From contig CAIKYO010000297.1 of the NCBI GenBank assembly GCA_903831655.1, positions 1-44,093 of the forward strand: 44,093 nt of DNA, in the 5' to 3' direction. The notes under the pieces are model-generated. The model was not told where the DNA came from. It saw only the letters and a program-made list of their open reading frames with translations, and did no database searches. A program made the translations under genes and the position numbers. This document shows positions 1-8,512 of this stretch, one piece after another (within the stretch, counting starts at the first letter, position 1; each line of letters opens with the position of its first letter). The DNA comes from an uncultured Burkholderiales bacterium (GTDB lineage Bacteria; Pseudomonadota; Gammaproteobacteria; Burkholderiales; Burkholderiaceae_C).

Positions 1-42
1 AGGCTCGCGCCGGGGGGTGCGCGGGCGCTGACCATGCTGATG

Positions 43-67
43 AAAAAGGGGAAGCACTGGCTTCCCC
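43..67 (-). terminator. Rho-independent terminator after tRNA-Gly
   Basis: On the minus strand an 8-bp perfect stem (GGGGAAGC paired with GCTTCCCC, 4-nt loop) is followed directly by five Ts. It begins 12 bases past the 3' end of the tRNA-Gly gene and is well placed to end that transcript. Positions 1-42 are G+C-rich and hold no gene that I can see. Confidence 0.85.
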
Positions 68-78
68 GTGATCAGACC

Positions 79-154
79 TGGAGCGGGAGACGAGTCTCGA
101 ACTCGCGACCTCAACCTTGGCAAGGTTGCGCTCTACCAACTGAGCTACTCCCGC
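79..154 (-). tRNA. tRNA-Gly (anticodon GCC)
   Basis: Read on the minus strand this is a 76-nt cloverleaf. The 7-bp acceptor stem pairs GCGGGAG with CTCCCGC. The D arm contains AGCTCAGTTGGTAGAGC. The anticodon arm is CAACC, a 7-nt loop with GCC, then GGTTG. The T arm contains GTTCGAGAC, and the CCA end is encoded in the DNA (79-81). The gene lies downstream of lon in the same direction. A TATAAT box 10 bases upstream suggests its own promoter. Confidence 0.96.
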
Positions 155-164
155 GTGGAAATAA

Positions 165-170
165 ATTATA
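165..170 (-). promoter_or_regulatory. Candidate -10 box for tRNA-Gly
   Basis: A perfect TATAAT hexamer on the minus strand ends 10 bases before the tRNA-Gly 5' end, the usual distance for a stable-RNA promoter with a very short leader. The best -35 match, TTGGTG at 191-196, is 20 bp away, longer than ideal. The -10 is therefore better supported than the complete promoter. Confidence 0.45.
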
Positions 171-218
171 ACTTATTTTTATCTTCTTTGCACCAACTAT
201 TCACTAATATTTTCAATA

Positions 219-2636
219 TCAATGTTTGATTGAAGTAACACCTACCTCTGCTTCTTTGACAGGCGTTGCTGGAACAACCTCCTCGTCAGGCAAGGGGACA
301 GGCATCGTCACCAAAGCCAATTCGAGGACTTTATCAATCCATTTGACAGGAACAATTTCTAGACCATTTTTAACATTTTCAGGAATCTCCTGAAGATCTT
401 TGACGTTTTCCTCAGGGATCAAGACAGTTTTGATGCCTCCACGAAGGGCTGCTAGGAGCTTCTCCTTTAGGCCTCCAATGGCGGTCACTTCACCCCTTAG
501 CGTAATCTCGCCCGTCATGGCCACATCCCCTCTCACGGCAATGCCAGTGAGAGCGGACACCAAGGCAGTGGTCATTGCAGCTCCTGCACTAGGACCATCC
601 TTAGGAGTTGCACCATCTGGTACGTGAATGTGAATATCTTTTTTCTCAAAGGCCTCGTCCTTGATTCCTAGACGCTTCGAGCGTGAACGAACCACAGTCC
701 TGGCAGCCTCAACGGACTCTTTCATCACGTCTCCCAAGGAACCTGTTCGTGTGATCGTGCCTTTTCCGGGCATGGAAGCCGCTTCAATCGTGAGCAAATC
801 TCCACCCACCTCGGTCCACGCCAAGCCAACAACCTGGCCCACTTGATTTTGAGATTCTGCGCGTCCGTAATTGTATTTTCTGACCCCCAAGAACTCATCC
901 AAGTTGTCCGCATTGACCACAACTTGAGGCGTCATTTGTTTGAGCTGTAGAGCTTTGACAACTTTCCTACAAATCTTAGACAATTCACGCTCGAGGGAAC
1001 GAACACCCGCTTCTCGCGTGTAATAGCGGACCACATCGCGAATCGCTGACTCTTGGACGGCCAGCTCTGAATCTTTCACTCCGTTGTTTTTCATTTGCTT
1101 GGGCAGCAAATATTTGGTAGCGATGTGAGTCTTTTCATCTTCGGTATAACCCGACAAACGAATGACCTCCATCCTATCGAGCAAAGCTGGAGGGATGTTC
1201 ATAGAGTTGGACGTCGCAACAAACATCACGTCACTCAAATCAAAATCCACCTCGACATAGTGATCACTAAAGGTGTGGTTTTGCTCAGGATCCAACACCT
1301 CAAGCAAAGCACTGGAGGGATCCCCTCTAAAGTCACTTCCCAACTTATCGATTTCATCGAGTAAGAACAATGGATTGCGGGTGTTAATTTTGCTCAAATT
1401 TTGAAGCAATTTCCCGGGCAAAGCACCGATGTAGGTTCGACGATGACCGCGAATCTCAGCCTCATCCCTCATTCCACCCAATGCCATGCGAACGTATTTT
1501 CTCCCAGTCGCTTTTGCAATGGATTGTCCAAGAGAGGTCTTACCCACCCCAGGAGGACCCACCAAACAAAGAATAGGAGCCTTTACTTTTTCAACACGTT
1601 GTTGGACAGCCAAATACTCAAGAATCCTATCCTTGACCTTCTCTAGTCCGTAGTGATCTTCATTCAAAACCGACTCGGCATTTCCCAAGTCGTGTTTGAT
1701 TTTTGTCTTTTTGCTCCAAGGCAAATTAACCAAAACTTCAATGTAATTTCTAACAACCGTTGCCTCTGCAGACATTGGTGACATGAGCTTGAGTTTCTTT
1801 AATTCACTCTCGGCTTTTTTCCTGGCTTCAACAGGCATTTTGGCCGTTTTGATCTTTTTCTCGATCTCCTCAATGTCTGCGCCCTCTTCTCCCTCGCCAA
1901 GTTCTTTTTGGATGGCCTTGACTTGCTCATTCAAGTAAAAGTCGCGCTGATTCTTCTCCATTTGGCGCTTGACTCGACCGCGAATTCTCTTGTCAACATT
2001 TAAGATGTCAACTTCGCGCTCCAACTGCTCAAATAAATTTTCAAGCCTGGCTTTGACATCTGCCAAATCGAGAACCACTTGCTTGTTCTCAAGTTTCAAA
2101 GGCAAGTGAGCTGCAATGGTATCGGCCAAGCGACCTGGGTCATCAATGCTTGATATTGAGGTCAGTATTTCAGGTGGGATTTTCTTATTGAGTTTGACGT
2201 ATTGGTCGAACTGCTGCATGACAGCTCGCCTGAGTGCTTCGATTTCCGTATCGGACTCAGGCAGAGCCACCAGTTCTATGGGCGTCACATTGGCGGTGAA
2301 ATGCGCCTCGCCGTCCTCAATGACGTTGACCAAGGCGCGTTGCTGCCCCTCCACCAATACTTTAACCGTACCGTCTGGAAGCTTGAGCATTTGCAAAATG
2401 GTTGCAACACAACCCACCTCAAACATATCTCCCACAGATGGCTCATCCTTGGCAGCCGCTTTTTGTGCAACCAGCATGATGCGTCTCTCTTGGGCCATGG
2501 CTGACTCAAGTGCTTTGATGCTTTTAGGGCGCCCAACAAACAATGGGATCACCATGTGCGGAAACACCACCACATCTCTCAGTGGCAAAAGTGGTAAATC
2601 CAAGGGGGTAGAAGGCAGGGGAACTTGTCCGGACAT
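219..2636 (-). CDS. lon: ATP-dependent serine protease Lon (La)
   Basis: Lon degrades misfolded and regulatory proteins in the cytoplasm using ATP. The N-terminal substrate-binding domain begins near the motif PLLPLRDVVVFP. It is followed by a coiled-coil linker, the AAA+ module with Walker A GPPGVGKT (about residues 360-367) and Walker B FLLDEIDK, and the C-terminal peptidase. The catalytic Ser sits in DGPSAGA (about 683) and the Lys in GGLKEK (about 726), with the same 43-residue spacing as in E. coli Lon. I chose the ATG at 2636 (805 aa) because GGAAG lies 8 bases upstream and the protein then starts like other Lon proteins; a GTG at 2669 would add 11 residues. It is the last protein gene of the tig-clpP-clpX-lon block. 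The 56-bp gap from clpX contains a CCCC-TTTT-GGGG hairpin, but no proper terminator. Confidence 0.97.
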   Translation of the reverse strand: MSGQVPLPSTPLDLPLLPLRDVVVFPHMVIPLFVGRPKSIKALESAMAQERRIMLVAQKAAAKDEPSVGDMFEVGCVATILQMLKLPDGTVKVLVEGQQRALVNVIEDGEAHFTANVTPIELVALPESDTEIEALRRAVMQQFDQYVKLNKKIPPEILTSISSIDDPGRLADTIAAHLPLKLENKQVVLDLADVKARLENLFEQLEREVDILNVDKRIRGRVKRQMEKNQRDFYLNEQVKAIQKELGEGEEGADIEEIEKKIKTAKMPVEARKKAESELKKLKLMSPMSAEATVVRNYIEVLVNLPWSKKTKIKHDLGNAESVLNEDHYGLEKVKDRILEYLAVQQRVEKVKAPILCLVGPPGVGKTSLGQSIAKATGRKYVRMALGGMRDEAEIRGHRRTYIGALPGKLLQNLSKINTRNPLFLLDEIDKLGSDFRGDPSSALLEVLDPEQNHTFSDHYVEVDFDLSDVMFVATSNSMNIPPALLDRMEVIRLSGYTEDEKTHIATKYLLPKQMKNNGVKDSELAVQESAIRDVVRYYTREAGVRSLERELSKICRKVVKALQLKQMTPQVVVNADNLDEFLGVRKYNYGRAESQNQVGQVVGLAWTEVGGDLLTIEAASMPGKGTITRTGSLGDVMKESVEAARTVVRSRSKRLGIKDEAFEKKDIHIHVPDGATPKDGPSAGAAMTTALVSALTGIAVRGDVAMTGEITLRGEVTAIGGLKEKLLAALRGGIKTVLIPEENVKDLQEIPENVKNGLEIVPVKWIDKVLELALVTMPVPLPDEEVVPATPVKEAEVGVTSIKH

Positions 2637-2692
2637 GGTCAAACTTCCATCATAAAAAAGAGATCTCACCCCAAAAGGGGGACCTCAGTTGC

Positions 2693-3961
2693 TCAAGCTT
2701 TTTTGGCTTCCTCGCGGTAAACCAACAAAGGCGATTTTTTCTCGTCAATCGTGCTCTCATCGACCACGACTTTTTCAACGTTGCTCACATTGGGTAACTC
2801 AAACATGGTGTCAATCAGCGACAATTCAAGTATGGAGCGCAACCCACGAGCCCCAGTTTTTCTCTCCAATGCTTTTTTTGCAATGGCTTTCAGTGCAGCG
2901 GGACGAATCTCCAACTCTACACCTTCCATGGACAACAGTTGAGCATACTGTTTGACCAATGCATTTTTAGGCTCAGTCAGAATTTGCACCAATGCATCCT
3001 CACTGAGTTCACTCAGCGTGGCCACAACGGGCATGCGGCCTACCAATTCTGGAATCAAGCCAAACTTGATCAAATCCTCGGGCTCGACCTCGCTAAAGAC
3101 TTGCGTCAAACTGCGCTCTTGCTTGCTTTTAACCTTGGCTCCAAAACCCATGCCAGACGATTCGGTTCTGCTTTCAATGACTTTTTCTAGCCCAGCAAAA
3201 GCACCACCGCAAATGAACAAAATATTGGTGGTGTCGACCTGTACAAAATCTTGATTGGGGTGCTTCCTGCCTCCTTGAGGTGGAACGCTGGCCATGGTGC
3301 CCTCGATCAACTTCAAGAGCGCTTGCTGAACCCCTTCGCCAGAGACATCCCTGGTAATAGAGGGGTTTTCAGATTTCCGAGTGATCTTGTCGATCTCATC
3401 GATGTAGACAATGCCTCTTTGTGCTTTTTCAACATCGTAATTGCAAGTTTGCAACAACTTTTGGATGATATTTTCTACATCCTCACCCACATAGCCTGCT
3501 TCGGTGAGGGTGGTTGCATCGGCCATGACGAAGGGTACATCAAGCATTCGAGCCAAAGTCTGAGCCAACAAGGTCTTGCCAGAACCCGTAGGTCCAATCA
3601 ACAAAATATTTGATTTCGCAAGCTCGACGTCTTCTTTTTTGGCTTTTTCTTTGTACTTAAGTCGCTTGTAGTGGTTGTAAACAGCCACCGATAAAGATCT
3701 TTTGGCGATCTCTTGACCGATGACGTAGTTATCCAAATTCGCTTTGATCTCAGAGGGCGTAGGCAACTCACCCTTCGCACCCTTGATCGCCTGAGCTTGG
3801 TTGGGCAACTCATCTCTGATGATTTCGTTGCACAAGTCAATGCATTCATCGCAAATGAAAACAGAAGGTCCCGCAATCAGCTTCTTAACCTCATGCTGAC
3901 TCTTACCGCAAAAAGAGCAGTAAAGAGTTTTTTCGTTTGAGGAGCCCTTTTTTTCGGCCAT
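2693..3961 (-). CDS. clpX: ClpX, ATPase/unfoldase subunit of ClpXP
   Basis: ClpX recognises, unfolds and threads substrates into the ClpP chamber. The N-terminal zinc-binding domain has its four cysteines at residues 15, 18, 37 and 40 (CSFC and CDEC). The AAA+ domain shows Walker A GPTGSGKT (123-130), the pore loop GYVGEDVE (156-163), Walker B IDEIDK (187-192), and a C-terminal sensor-2 region with RGLRSILE. Its 422 residues are the usual family length. It lies downstream of clpP, separated by 141 bp that contain a large hairpin, so clpX may be partly uncoupled from tig-clpP or have its own promoter. The upstream Shine-Dalgarno is weak (AAAGA). Confidence 0.98.
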   Translation of the reverse strand: MAEKKGSSNEKTLYCSFCGKSQHEVKKLIAGPSVFICDECIDLCNEIIRDELPNQAQAIKGAKGELPTPSEIKANLDNYVIGQEIAKRSLSVAVYNHYKRLKYKEKAKKEDVELAKSNILLIGPTGSGKTLLAQTLARMLDVPFVMADATTLTEAGYVGEDVENIIQKLLQTCNYDVEKAQRGIVYIDEIDKITRKSENPSITRDVSGEGVQQALLKLIEGTMASVPPQGGRKHPNQDFVQVDTTNILFICGGAFAGLEKVIESRTESSGMGFGAKVKSKQERSLTQVFSEVEPEDLIKFGLIPELVGRMPVVATLSELSEDALVQILTEPKNALVKQYAQLLSMEGVELEIRPAALKAIAKKALERKTGARGLRSILELSLIDTMFELPNVSNVEKVVVDESTIDEKKSPLLVYREEAKKA

Positions 3962-4038
3962 GTATTTGTCTTTGAGTTAGTTGGCTCTAATGATAACCAA
4001 AAAGAGAGCCCGTAGACGCGCAAGCGTCATAAATGAAA

Positions 4039-4088
4039 CAAAAATTATGCCCCCATTTCCCACCCCAATTGAGGGGAAATATGAGGGC
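4039..4088 (-). terminator. Hairpin between clpP and clpX, possible attenuator
   Basis: Fourteen bases after the clpP stop, the minus strand can fold GCCCTCAT-A-TTTCCC against GGGAAAT-GGGGGC, with an alternative inner CCCC/GGGG pairing. It is followed by ATAATTTTTG. The stem is imperfect and the T run begins 4 bases late. This suits a partial terminator or RNA processing site better than a full stop. Confidence 0.45.
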
Positions 4089-4102
4089 AAGAAACTCAAA
4101 GC

Positions 4103-4711
4103 TCAAGGACGCTTTTCGATGACCTCGTCGATCAAACCATATTCCTTGGACTCTTGAGCTGAGAGGTAGTAATCCCGCTCGGTGTCGCGTTCGATTTTCT
4201 CAAGGGGTTGGCCTGTGCGTTCAGCCAAAATGCGATTGAGTTGCTCCCTGGTCTTCAAAATCTCTCGGGCATGGATTTCAATCTCAGTTGCCTGACCCTG
4301 GGTACCACCCAAAGGCTGATGGATCATGACCTTGGAATTGGGCAGAGAAAATCTCTTGCCCTTGGCACCAGCAGTCAACAAAAACGCACCCATGCTGGCA
4401 GCCATGCCAATGCACAAGGTTGACACATCGGGTTTGATGAAGTTCATGGTGTCAAAAATGGCCATGCCTGCACTCACCGATCCGCCAGGAGAGTTGATGT
4501 AGAAGGAGATGTCCTTGTCAGGATTTTCACTCTCCAAAAACAACAACTGCGCCACAACCAAATTGGCAGTTTGATCATTCACAGGACCCACCAAAAAGAT
4601 CACACGCTCTTTGAGCAACCTTGAGTAGATGTCGTATGAACGCTCTCCACGACCTGACTGCTCAATGACCATGGGAACCATACCCAAGCCTTGAATATCT
4701 AAATTACTCAT
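4103..4711 (-). CDS. clpP: ClpP, proteolytic subunit of ClpXP/ClpAP
   Basis: ClpP is the serine peptidase that forms the tetradecameric chamber served by ClpX or ClpA. The catalytic triad is visible: Ser106 in GMAASMGAF, His131 in MIHQPLGG and Asp180 in the DTERD motif. The Ser-His and His-Asp spacings (25 and 49) match E. coli ClpP. The oxyanion-region motif SPGGSVSAG is also present. The 202 residues include a short N-terminal propeptide-like segment. It starts 35 bp after the tig stop and is very likely cotranscribed with it. Confidence 0.98.
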   Translation of the reverse strand: MSNLDIQGLGMVPMVIEQSGRGERSYDIYSRLLKERVIFLVGPVNDQTANLVVAQLLFLESENPDKDISFYINSPGGSVSAGMAIFDTMNFIKPDVSTLCIGMAASMGAFLLTAGAKGKRFSLPNSKVMIHQPLGGTQGQATEIEIHAREILKTREQLNRILAERTGQPLEKIERDTERDYYLSAQESKEYGLIDEVIEKRP

Positions 4712-4746
4712 CGTATTAGCCCTTAAAAATCAGCATTCAGAAAATA

Positions 4747-6054
4747 TCACTGTCCCATCAACTCATCAAAGGATAATTCTTTTTCTATGACCTTGAGTTG
4801 AGACAGGACATATTGTGTGACATTTTCTTCCACCACCAAAGCCTCAACCTCAGCCATGTTTCGCTTGTCGTTGAGGTACCAGTGCATGACCTCCTCAGGT
4901 CTTTCGTAGCTCGATGCCAAATGCTCGATGTGCTCTTTGATTTGCTCAGGCTTGGCGTACAAGTCCTTCATCCTCACCAACTCAGAGACCACCAAGCCCA
5001 TGCGCACGCGTTGCTCGGCTTGTGGACGGAAGATGTCCTCTGGAATGGGTGCAGTATCAGCATCTTTGATGCCACGCTGCTTTAACTCAGCACGGGCGTT
5101 CTCAACCATGCGGTCCAGCTCAGACTGAACGATTGATTTTGGCAGGTCCAATTTGGCTTGTTTGACCAATGCGTCCAAGACCACTTGCTTGTTCTTGTTG
5201 AGCAGTCTTGATTTAACTTCACGCTCTAAATTTTTCTCAATGTCCGCCTTCAAACCCTCAACTGTGCCTTCCTTGACGCCCAAAGACTTGACGAAAGCTT
5301 CGTTCAACTCAGGCAAATGAGAGGCTTCAATCTTTTTGAGTGAAACCATGAAGTCTGCCACCTTGCCTGCGACATCCTTGCCATGGTAATTTTCTGGAAA
5401 GCTCAAGGGGAAGGTCTTGCTCTCGCCCAGCTTCATGCCCAGCACAGCGCTCTCAAATTCCTTGAGCATTTGACCTTCGCCAACGACAAACTGAAAATCG
5501 GTGGCTTGTCCGCCTTGGAAAGGCTCTCCATCGACCTTGCCCTCAAAATCCACCGTCACACGATCGTCGTTAGCGACGCTTTGGTCCATGGCTTTTTGAG
5601 TAAAGGTGCGACGCTGCTTTTTAAGAATGTCGATGGTCTTGTCAATTGCCTCTTGGTTCACGTGGGCGGTGAATTTTTCCACCTCAACTTGACTCAAGTC
5701 ACCCAACTCAACTTCAGGGTAAATCTCAAAGACCGCATCAAAAGCAAACTGACCTTCATCGGCATTTTCTTTCTCAACAATCTTGGGAGCGCCAGCAACG
5801 CGTAAATTGGCCTCCTGGGCTGCAGCGGCAAACGCCTCTCCAACCTTGTCGTTCATGACTTCATACTGAACAGAGTAGCCATAGCGTTGAGCCACAATAT
5901 TCATGGGCACTTTACCGGGCCTAAAACCATCAATCTTGACTTGTTTGGCCAATTTTTTCAAACGAAGATCAACCTCGTTTTGAATGGTCTCAATGGGCAA
6001 GCTCAGGCTGACTTTGCGCTCTAATTTCTCAAGAGTTTCAATCGTAACGGACAT
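4747..6054 (-). CDS. tig: Trigger factor, ribosome-associated chaperone
   Basis: Trigger factor binds at the ribosome exit tunnel and shields nascent chains. The 435-residue protein has an N-terminal ribosome-binding domain with the signature GFRPGKVP near residue 45. A central FKBP-type prolyl isomerase domain follows (about 155-245, with VTVDFEGKVDGEPF and LPFPENYHGKDVAGK-like sequence). The rest is a long helical C-terminal chaperone domain. It is the first gene of the tig-clpP-clpX-lon block, a conserved order in proteobacteria. GGAG lies 11 bases before the ATG. Its promoter should be in the 6055-6521 gap. Confidence 0.97.
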   Translation of the reverse strand: MSVTIETLEKLERKVSLSLPIETIQNEVDLRLKKLAKQVKIDGFRPGKVPMNIVAQRYGYSVQYEVMNDKVGEAFAAAAQEANLRVAGAPKIVEKENADEGQFAFDAVFEIYPEVELGDLSQVEVEKFTAHVNQEAIDKTIDILKKQRRTFTQKAMDQSVANDDRVTVDFEGKVDGEPFQGGQATDFQFVVGEGQMLKEFESAVLGMKLGESKTFPLSFPENYHGKDVAGKVADFMVSLKKIEASHLPELNEAFVKSLGVKEGTVEGLKADIEKNLEREVKSRLLNKNKQVVLDALVKQAKLDLPKSIVQSELDRMVENARAELKQRGIKDADTAPIPEDIFRPQAEQRVRMGLVVSELVRMKDLYAKPEQIKEHIEHLASSYERPEEVMHWYLNDKRNMAEVEALVVEENVTQYVLSQLKVIEKELSFDELMGQ

Positions 6055-6521
6055 TTTTATTTTTCTCCAACAGGGTGTAGTTCATGGAGTCCTAAAGCTC
6101 AAAGCATTAAGACAAAAGGATAGGGTTAAATCTAGTTTGGCTGGAGTCAATTCAACAACAGCTTCAATGCTCAACAAAGTCTGCTCGGCAGCTTGTATTG
6201 AGAATATGTGCTCATTGCATCGATATCAACGCCCCTTTGCCGACCTTATCTACTTTTTTCAGAAATATGAAAGCAGCAAAAAACCAGGAAAGCAATTTGC
6301 AAACCTATTAAAAGTGTGCAAAGCCACTCAAAACCCAGCTTATTAACAGGGAAAAGATTGCGTTAATTCTATCTCACGCTCAGGTTCGTTTATGGCGCAA
6401 GCGACCAATATGGCTTAAATAGCCACAAAGGGACTTTGACCACAAAAGACAGGACTCAAACAAAAGACAAACTTTTGTACTCATCCACAATCAAACCAAG
6501 CCTTCATCATTGACCAAAGCG
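6055..6521. other. Non-coding gap upstream of tig
   Basis: No credible gene is seen in these 467 bases; the longest open frame is antisense and runs into tig. The tig promoter should lie here, but I found no convincing -35/-10 or heat-shock (sigma-32) pair. Close to tRNA-Leu, at 6443-6451 and 6461-6469, the 9-mer CAAAAGACA occurs twice with a period of 18. On the minus strand ACAAAAG/CTTTTGT can form a weak A+T-rich hairpin that might end the tRNA-Leu transcript. Confidence 0.4.
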
Positions 6522-6608
6522 TGGTGCGACTGACTGGACTCGAACCAGCACAGCATTGCTGCCGACAGGACCTAAACCTGTTGCGTCTACCAATTTCGCC
6601 ACAGTCGC
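6522..6608 (-). tRNA. tRNA-Leu (anticodon UAG)
   Basis: On the minus strand this is an 87-nt class II tRNA. The acceptor stem is GCGACTG/CAGTCGC, followed by the Leu-type sequence TGGCGAAATTGGTAGACGC. The anticodon stem ACAGG/CCTGT encloses a loop with TAG, which reads CUA and other CUN codons. A long variable arm follows, then the T arm with GGTTCGAGTCC. The discriminator base is A and the CCA end is encoded (6522-6524). Confidence 0.96.
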
Positions 6609-6623
6609 ACGCTTCAACTCGGT

Positions 6624-6629
6624 ATTCTA
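6624..6629 (-). promoter_or_regulatory. Candidate -10 box for tRNA-Leu
   Basis: TAGAAT on the minus strand lies 15 bases upstream of the tRNA 5' end. TTGACG at 6653-6658 resembles a -35 box, but the 23-bp spacing is too long. This is a candidate only. Confidence 0.3.
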
Positions 6630-6803
6630 AGTGAATTTACCCCATTTACTGGCGTCAAGCACTGAGTTGGTCTGCAATTCATAGGTAACAATGACACCAA
6701 CTCCATCCTTTTTCTTCATTCTTGATTGAATAAACCCCGCATTCGAAACAAAGAAATTTGACCATGTCCTTGCATTGTGAAATAAGCAGGTTAGGATGCT
6801 GGG

Positions 6804-7559
6804 GTGAAACATTACGAAAACTTCCCCGTCGCCTCTTGGCTTTGCCCGCCAAACTTGAGGCCCCCAATTCAAGCCATTTATAACTTTGCCAGAACTGCCG
6901 ACGATATTGCAGATGAAGGCGACATGAGCCCTGAGCAACGCATCGAGCTGCTGCGACTCTTTAGAGAGGAACTTCGCCAATGCGGGGCAAAATCTCCCGA
7001 TTTCTCACCCGATTGGAAGTGGATCTTTGAGCCATTGGCCAAGCAAATGCAACTCCACAACTTACCCACCATCCATTTGGTGCACTTGCTCGAAGCTTTT
7101 GAACAAGATGTGGTGTTTACTCGGGACGCACTTCGCTACGAAACACACGCTCAACTCTTAGAGTATTGCGCCAAATCAGCCAATCCCATTGGCAGACTCC
7201 TCATGCACTTGTATGGGATCAGTGAGGCTGACTCCATCAGAAGAAGTGACGCCATTTGCACCGCATTGCAATTGATCAACTTTTGGCAAGATTTAAGTGT
7301 CGACATTCCAAAAGGTCGACATTACCTGCCTCTAGACAGCGACTTAGATCAGGAATTGAGCATCACGCACGCACTCATGATTCAAGGCACGGCTTTGGCT
7401 CACAGGGTGCCTGGGCGAGCTGGCTGGGAGTTGCGACTCGTTATACAAGGGGGGCTCAAGGTGCTACAAAAATGTCGATCCATGAACACGCGCCTCAAAC
7501 GCCCCAAAGTGACCTTTTGGGATATGCCTGAAATTGCTCTCAGAGCTCTACTTCAATAA
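6804..7559 (+). CDS. hpnC: HpnC, squalene synthase-like (hydroxysqualene synthase)
   Basis: HpnC converts presqualene diphosphate to hydroxysqualene in the HpnCDE route to squalene. The start is GTG at 6804; the protein begins in the family style HYENFPVASWLCPP. The first Asp-rich motif is DDIADEGD (about residues 32-39) and the second is NFWQDLSVD. The C-terminal block PGRAGWELRLVIQGGLKVL is typical. At 251 residues it is shorter than the usual 275-290. As I recall the family, the missing part is about 23 residues between HYLP and the helix before PGR, where the alignment jumps. Both Asp-rich motifs survive, so function is plausible but untested. It is the first gene of hpnCDE; the next starts 98 bp later. 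Confidence 0.9.
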   Translation: MKHYENFPVASWLCPPNLRPPIQAIYNFARTADDIADEGDMSPEQRIELLRLFREELRQCGAKSPDFSPDWKWIFEPLAKQMQLHNLPTIHLVHLLEAFEQDVVFTRDALRYETHAQLLEYCAKSANPIGRLLMHLYGISEADSIRRSDAICTALQLINFWQDLSVDIPKGRHYLPLDSDLDQELSITHALMIQGTALAHRVPGRAGWELRLVIQGGLKVLQKCRSMNTRLKRPKVTFWDMPEIALRALLQ

Positions 7560-7656
7560 GCCCCCAGTCTCCACGTGGGACAATGGGCTCACAAAAGAAG
7601 CGTTTCAAGACTCAACCCCTTTGATGCGACCCAAGAGCGATGGCACAATCTGAGGC

Positions 7657-8496
7657 ATGACGCCACAAACCTACGTTCAAAACAAAGCCGCTTCATCAGG
7701 AAGCTCGTTTTATTACGCCTTTTTATTTTTGACTCCCCAAAAGCGTGCGGCCATCACTGCCTTTTATGCTTTTTGCAGAGAGGTCGATGATGTCGTTGAT
7801 GAAGCCCTTGAGACCGGGGTGGCCCAGGCCAAGTTGGCTTGGTGGAAACAAGAGGTGCTCAACGCCTTTAACGGGCAAGCTCAACACCCCGTCATGCAAG
7901 CCTTGACCCCACTGGCCGACACCTTTCAGATCAAAGCCCAACAGCTCAATCACATCATTGAAGGCTGTGAAATGGATTTGACCCAAACCCGCTATCTCGA
8001 TATGCCCGCCCTGAGAAATTATTGCCACTTGGTTGCTGGCGTTGTTGGAGAGGTCTCTGCTCAAATTTTTGGTCAAACCAGCCCCCTCACCACCCAATAT
8101 GCACATGCCCTGGGTCAAGCTTTGCAAATGACCAACATCATCAGGGACGTGGGAGAAGATGCCCTCAGAGGCCGTATTTATATCCCCATAGACACACTAC
8201 AACAATTCGATGTCAAAGCCCATGAGATCCTAAACCGCATTGACTCACCCCGATTTCAAGCATTGATGCAACACTTGGCCCATGAAACCCACCAACTCTA
8301 TGAGCAAGCCTTTGCCCTTTTGCCAAAAGAGGACTGCAGAACTCAAAAGCCTGGTCTCATGATGGCCAGTATCTACAAGACCTTGCTCAAAGAGATAGAG
8401 GCCTCAAGATTCCCCGTTTTGCATCAACGCGTTGCCCTTACCCCCATTCGCAAGTTGTGGTTGGCATGGAAGGTCCAAGCCCTGGGTGTGTATTGA
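7657..8496 (+). CDS. hpnD: HpnD, presqualene diphosphate synthase
   Basis: HpnD condenses two farnesyl diphosphates head to head into presqualene diphosphate, the first step of HpnCDE. The 279-residue protein is a full-length trans-isoprenyl diphosphate synthase of the squalene/phytoene class. The first Asp-rich motif is REVDDVVDE (about residue 45) and the second is NIIRDVGEDALRGRIYIP (about residue 160). The N terminus, SSFYYAFLFLTPQKRAAI, is typical of HpnD. It sits between hpnC and hpnE in one transcription unit. Phytoene synthase is the main alternative by fold, but the hpnC and hpnE neighbours argue for squalene. Confidence 0.95.
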   Translation: MTPQTYVQNKAASSGSSFYYAFLFLTPQKRAAITAFYAFCREVDDVVDEALETGVAQAKLAWWKQEVLNAFNGQAQHPVMQALTPLADTFQIKAQQLNHIIEGCEMDLTQTRYLDMPALRNYCHLVAGVVGEVSAQIFGQTSPLTTQYAHALGQALQMTNIIRDVGEDALRGRIYIPIDTLQQFDVKAHEILNRIDSPRFQALMQHLAHETHQLYEQAFALLPKEDCRTQKPGLMMASIYKTLLKEIEASRFPVLHQRVALTPIRKLWLAWKVQALGVY

Positions 8497-8512
8497 CAAG
8501 ACATTGAGCTTG

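Noticed and set aside
2116-2655. 179-aa open frame antisense to lon
   Set aside because: A shadow of the lon codon pattern; no Shine-Dalgarno and no recognisable domain.
2637-2669. GTG start for lon, 11 codons upstream
   Set aside because: The extra residues are not Lon-like and the ATG at 2636 has a better-placed Shine-Dalgarno.
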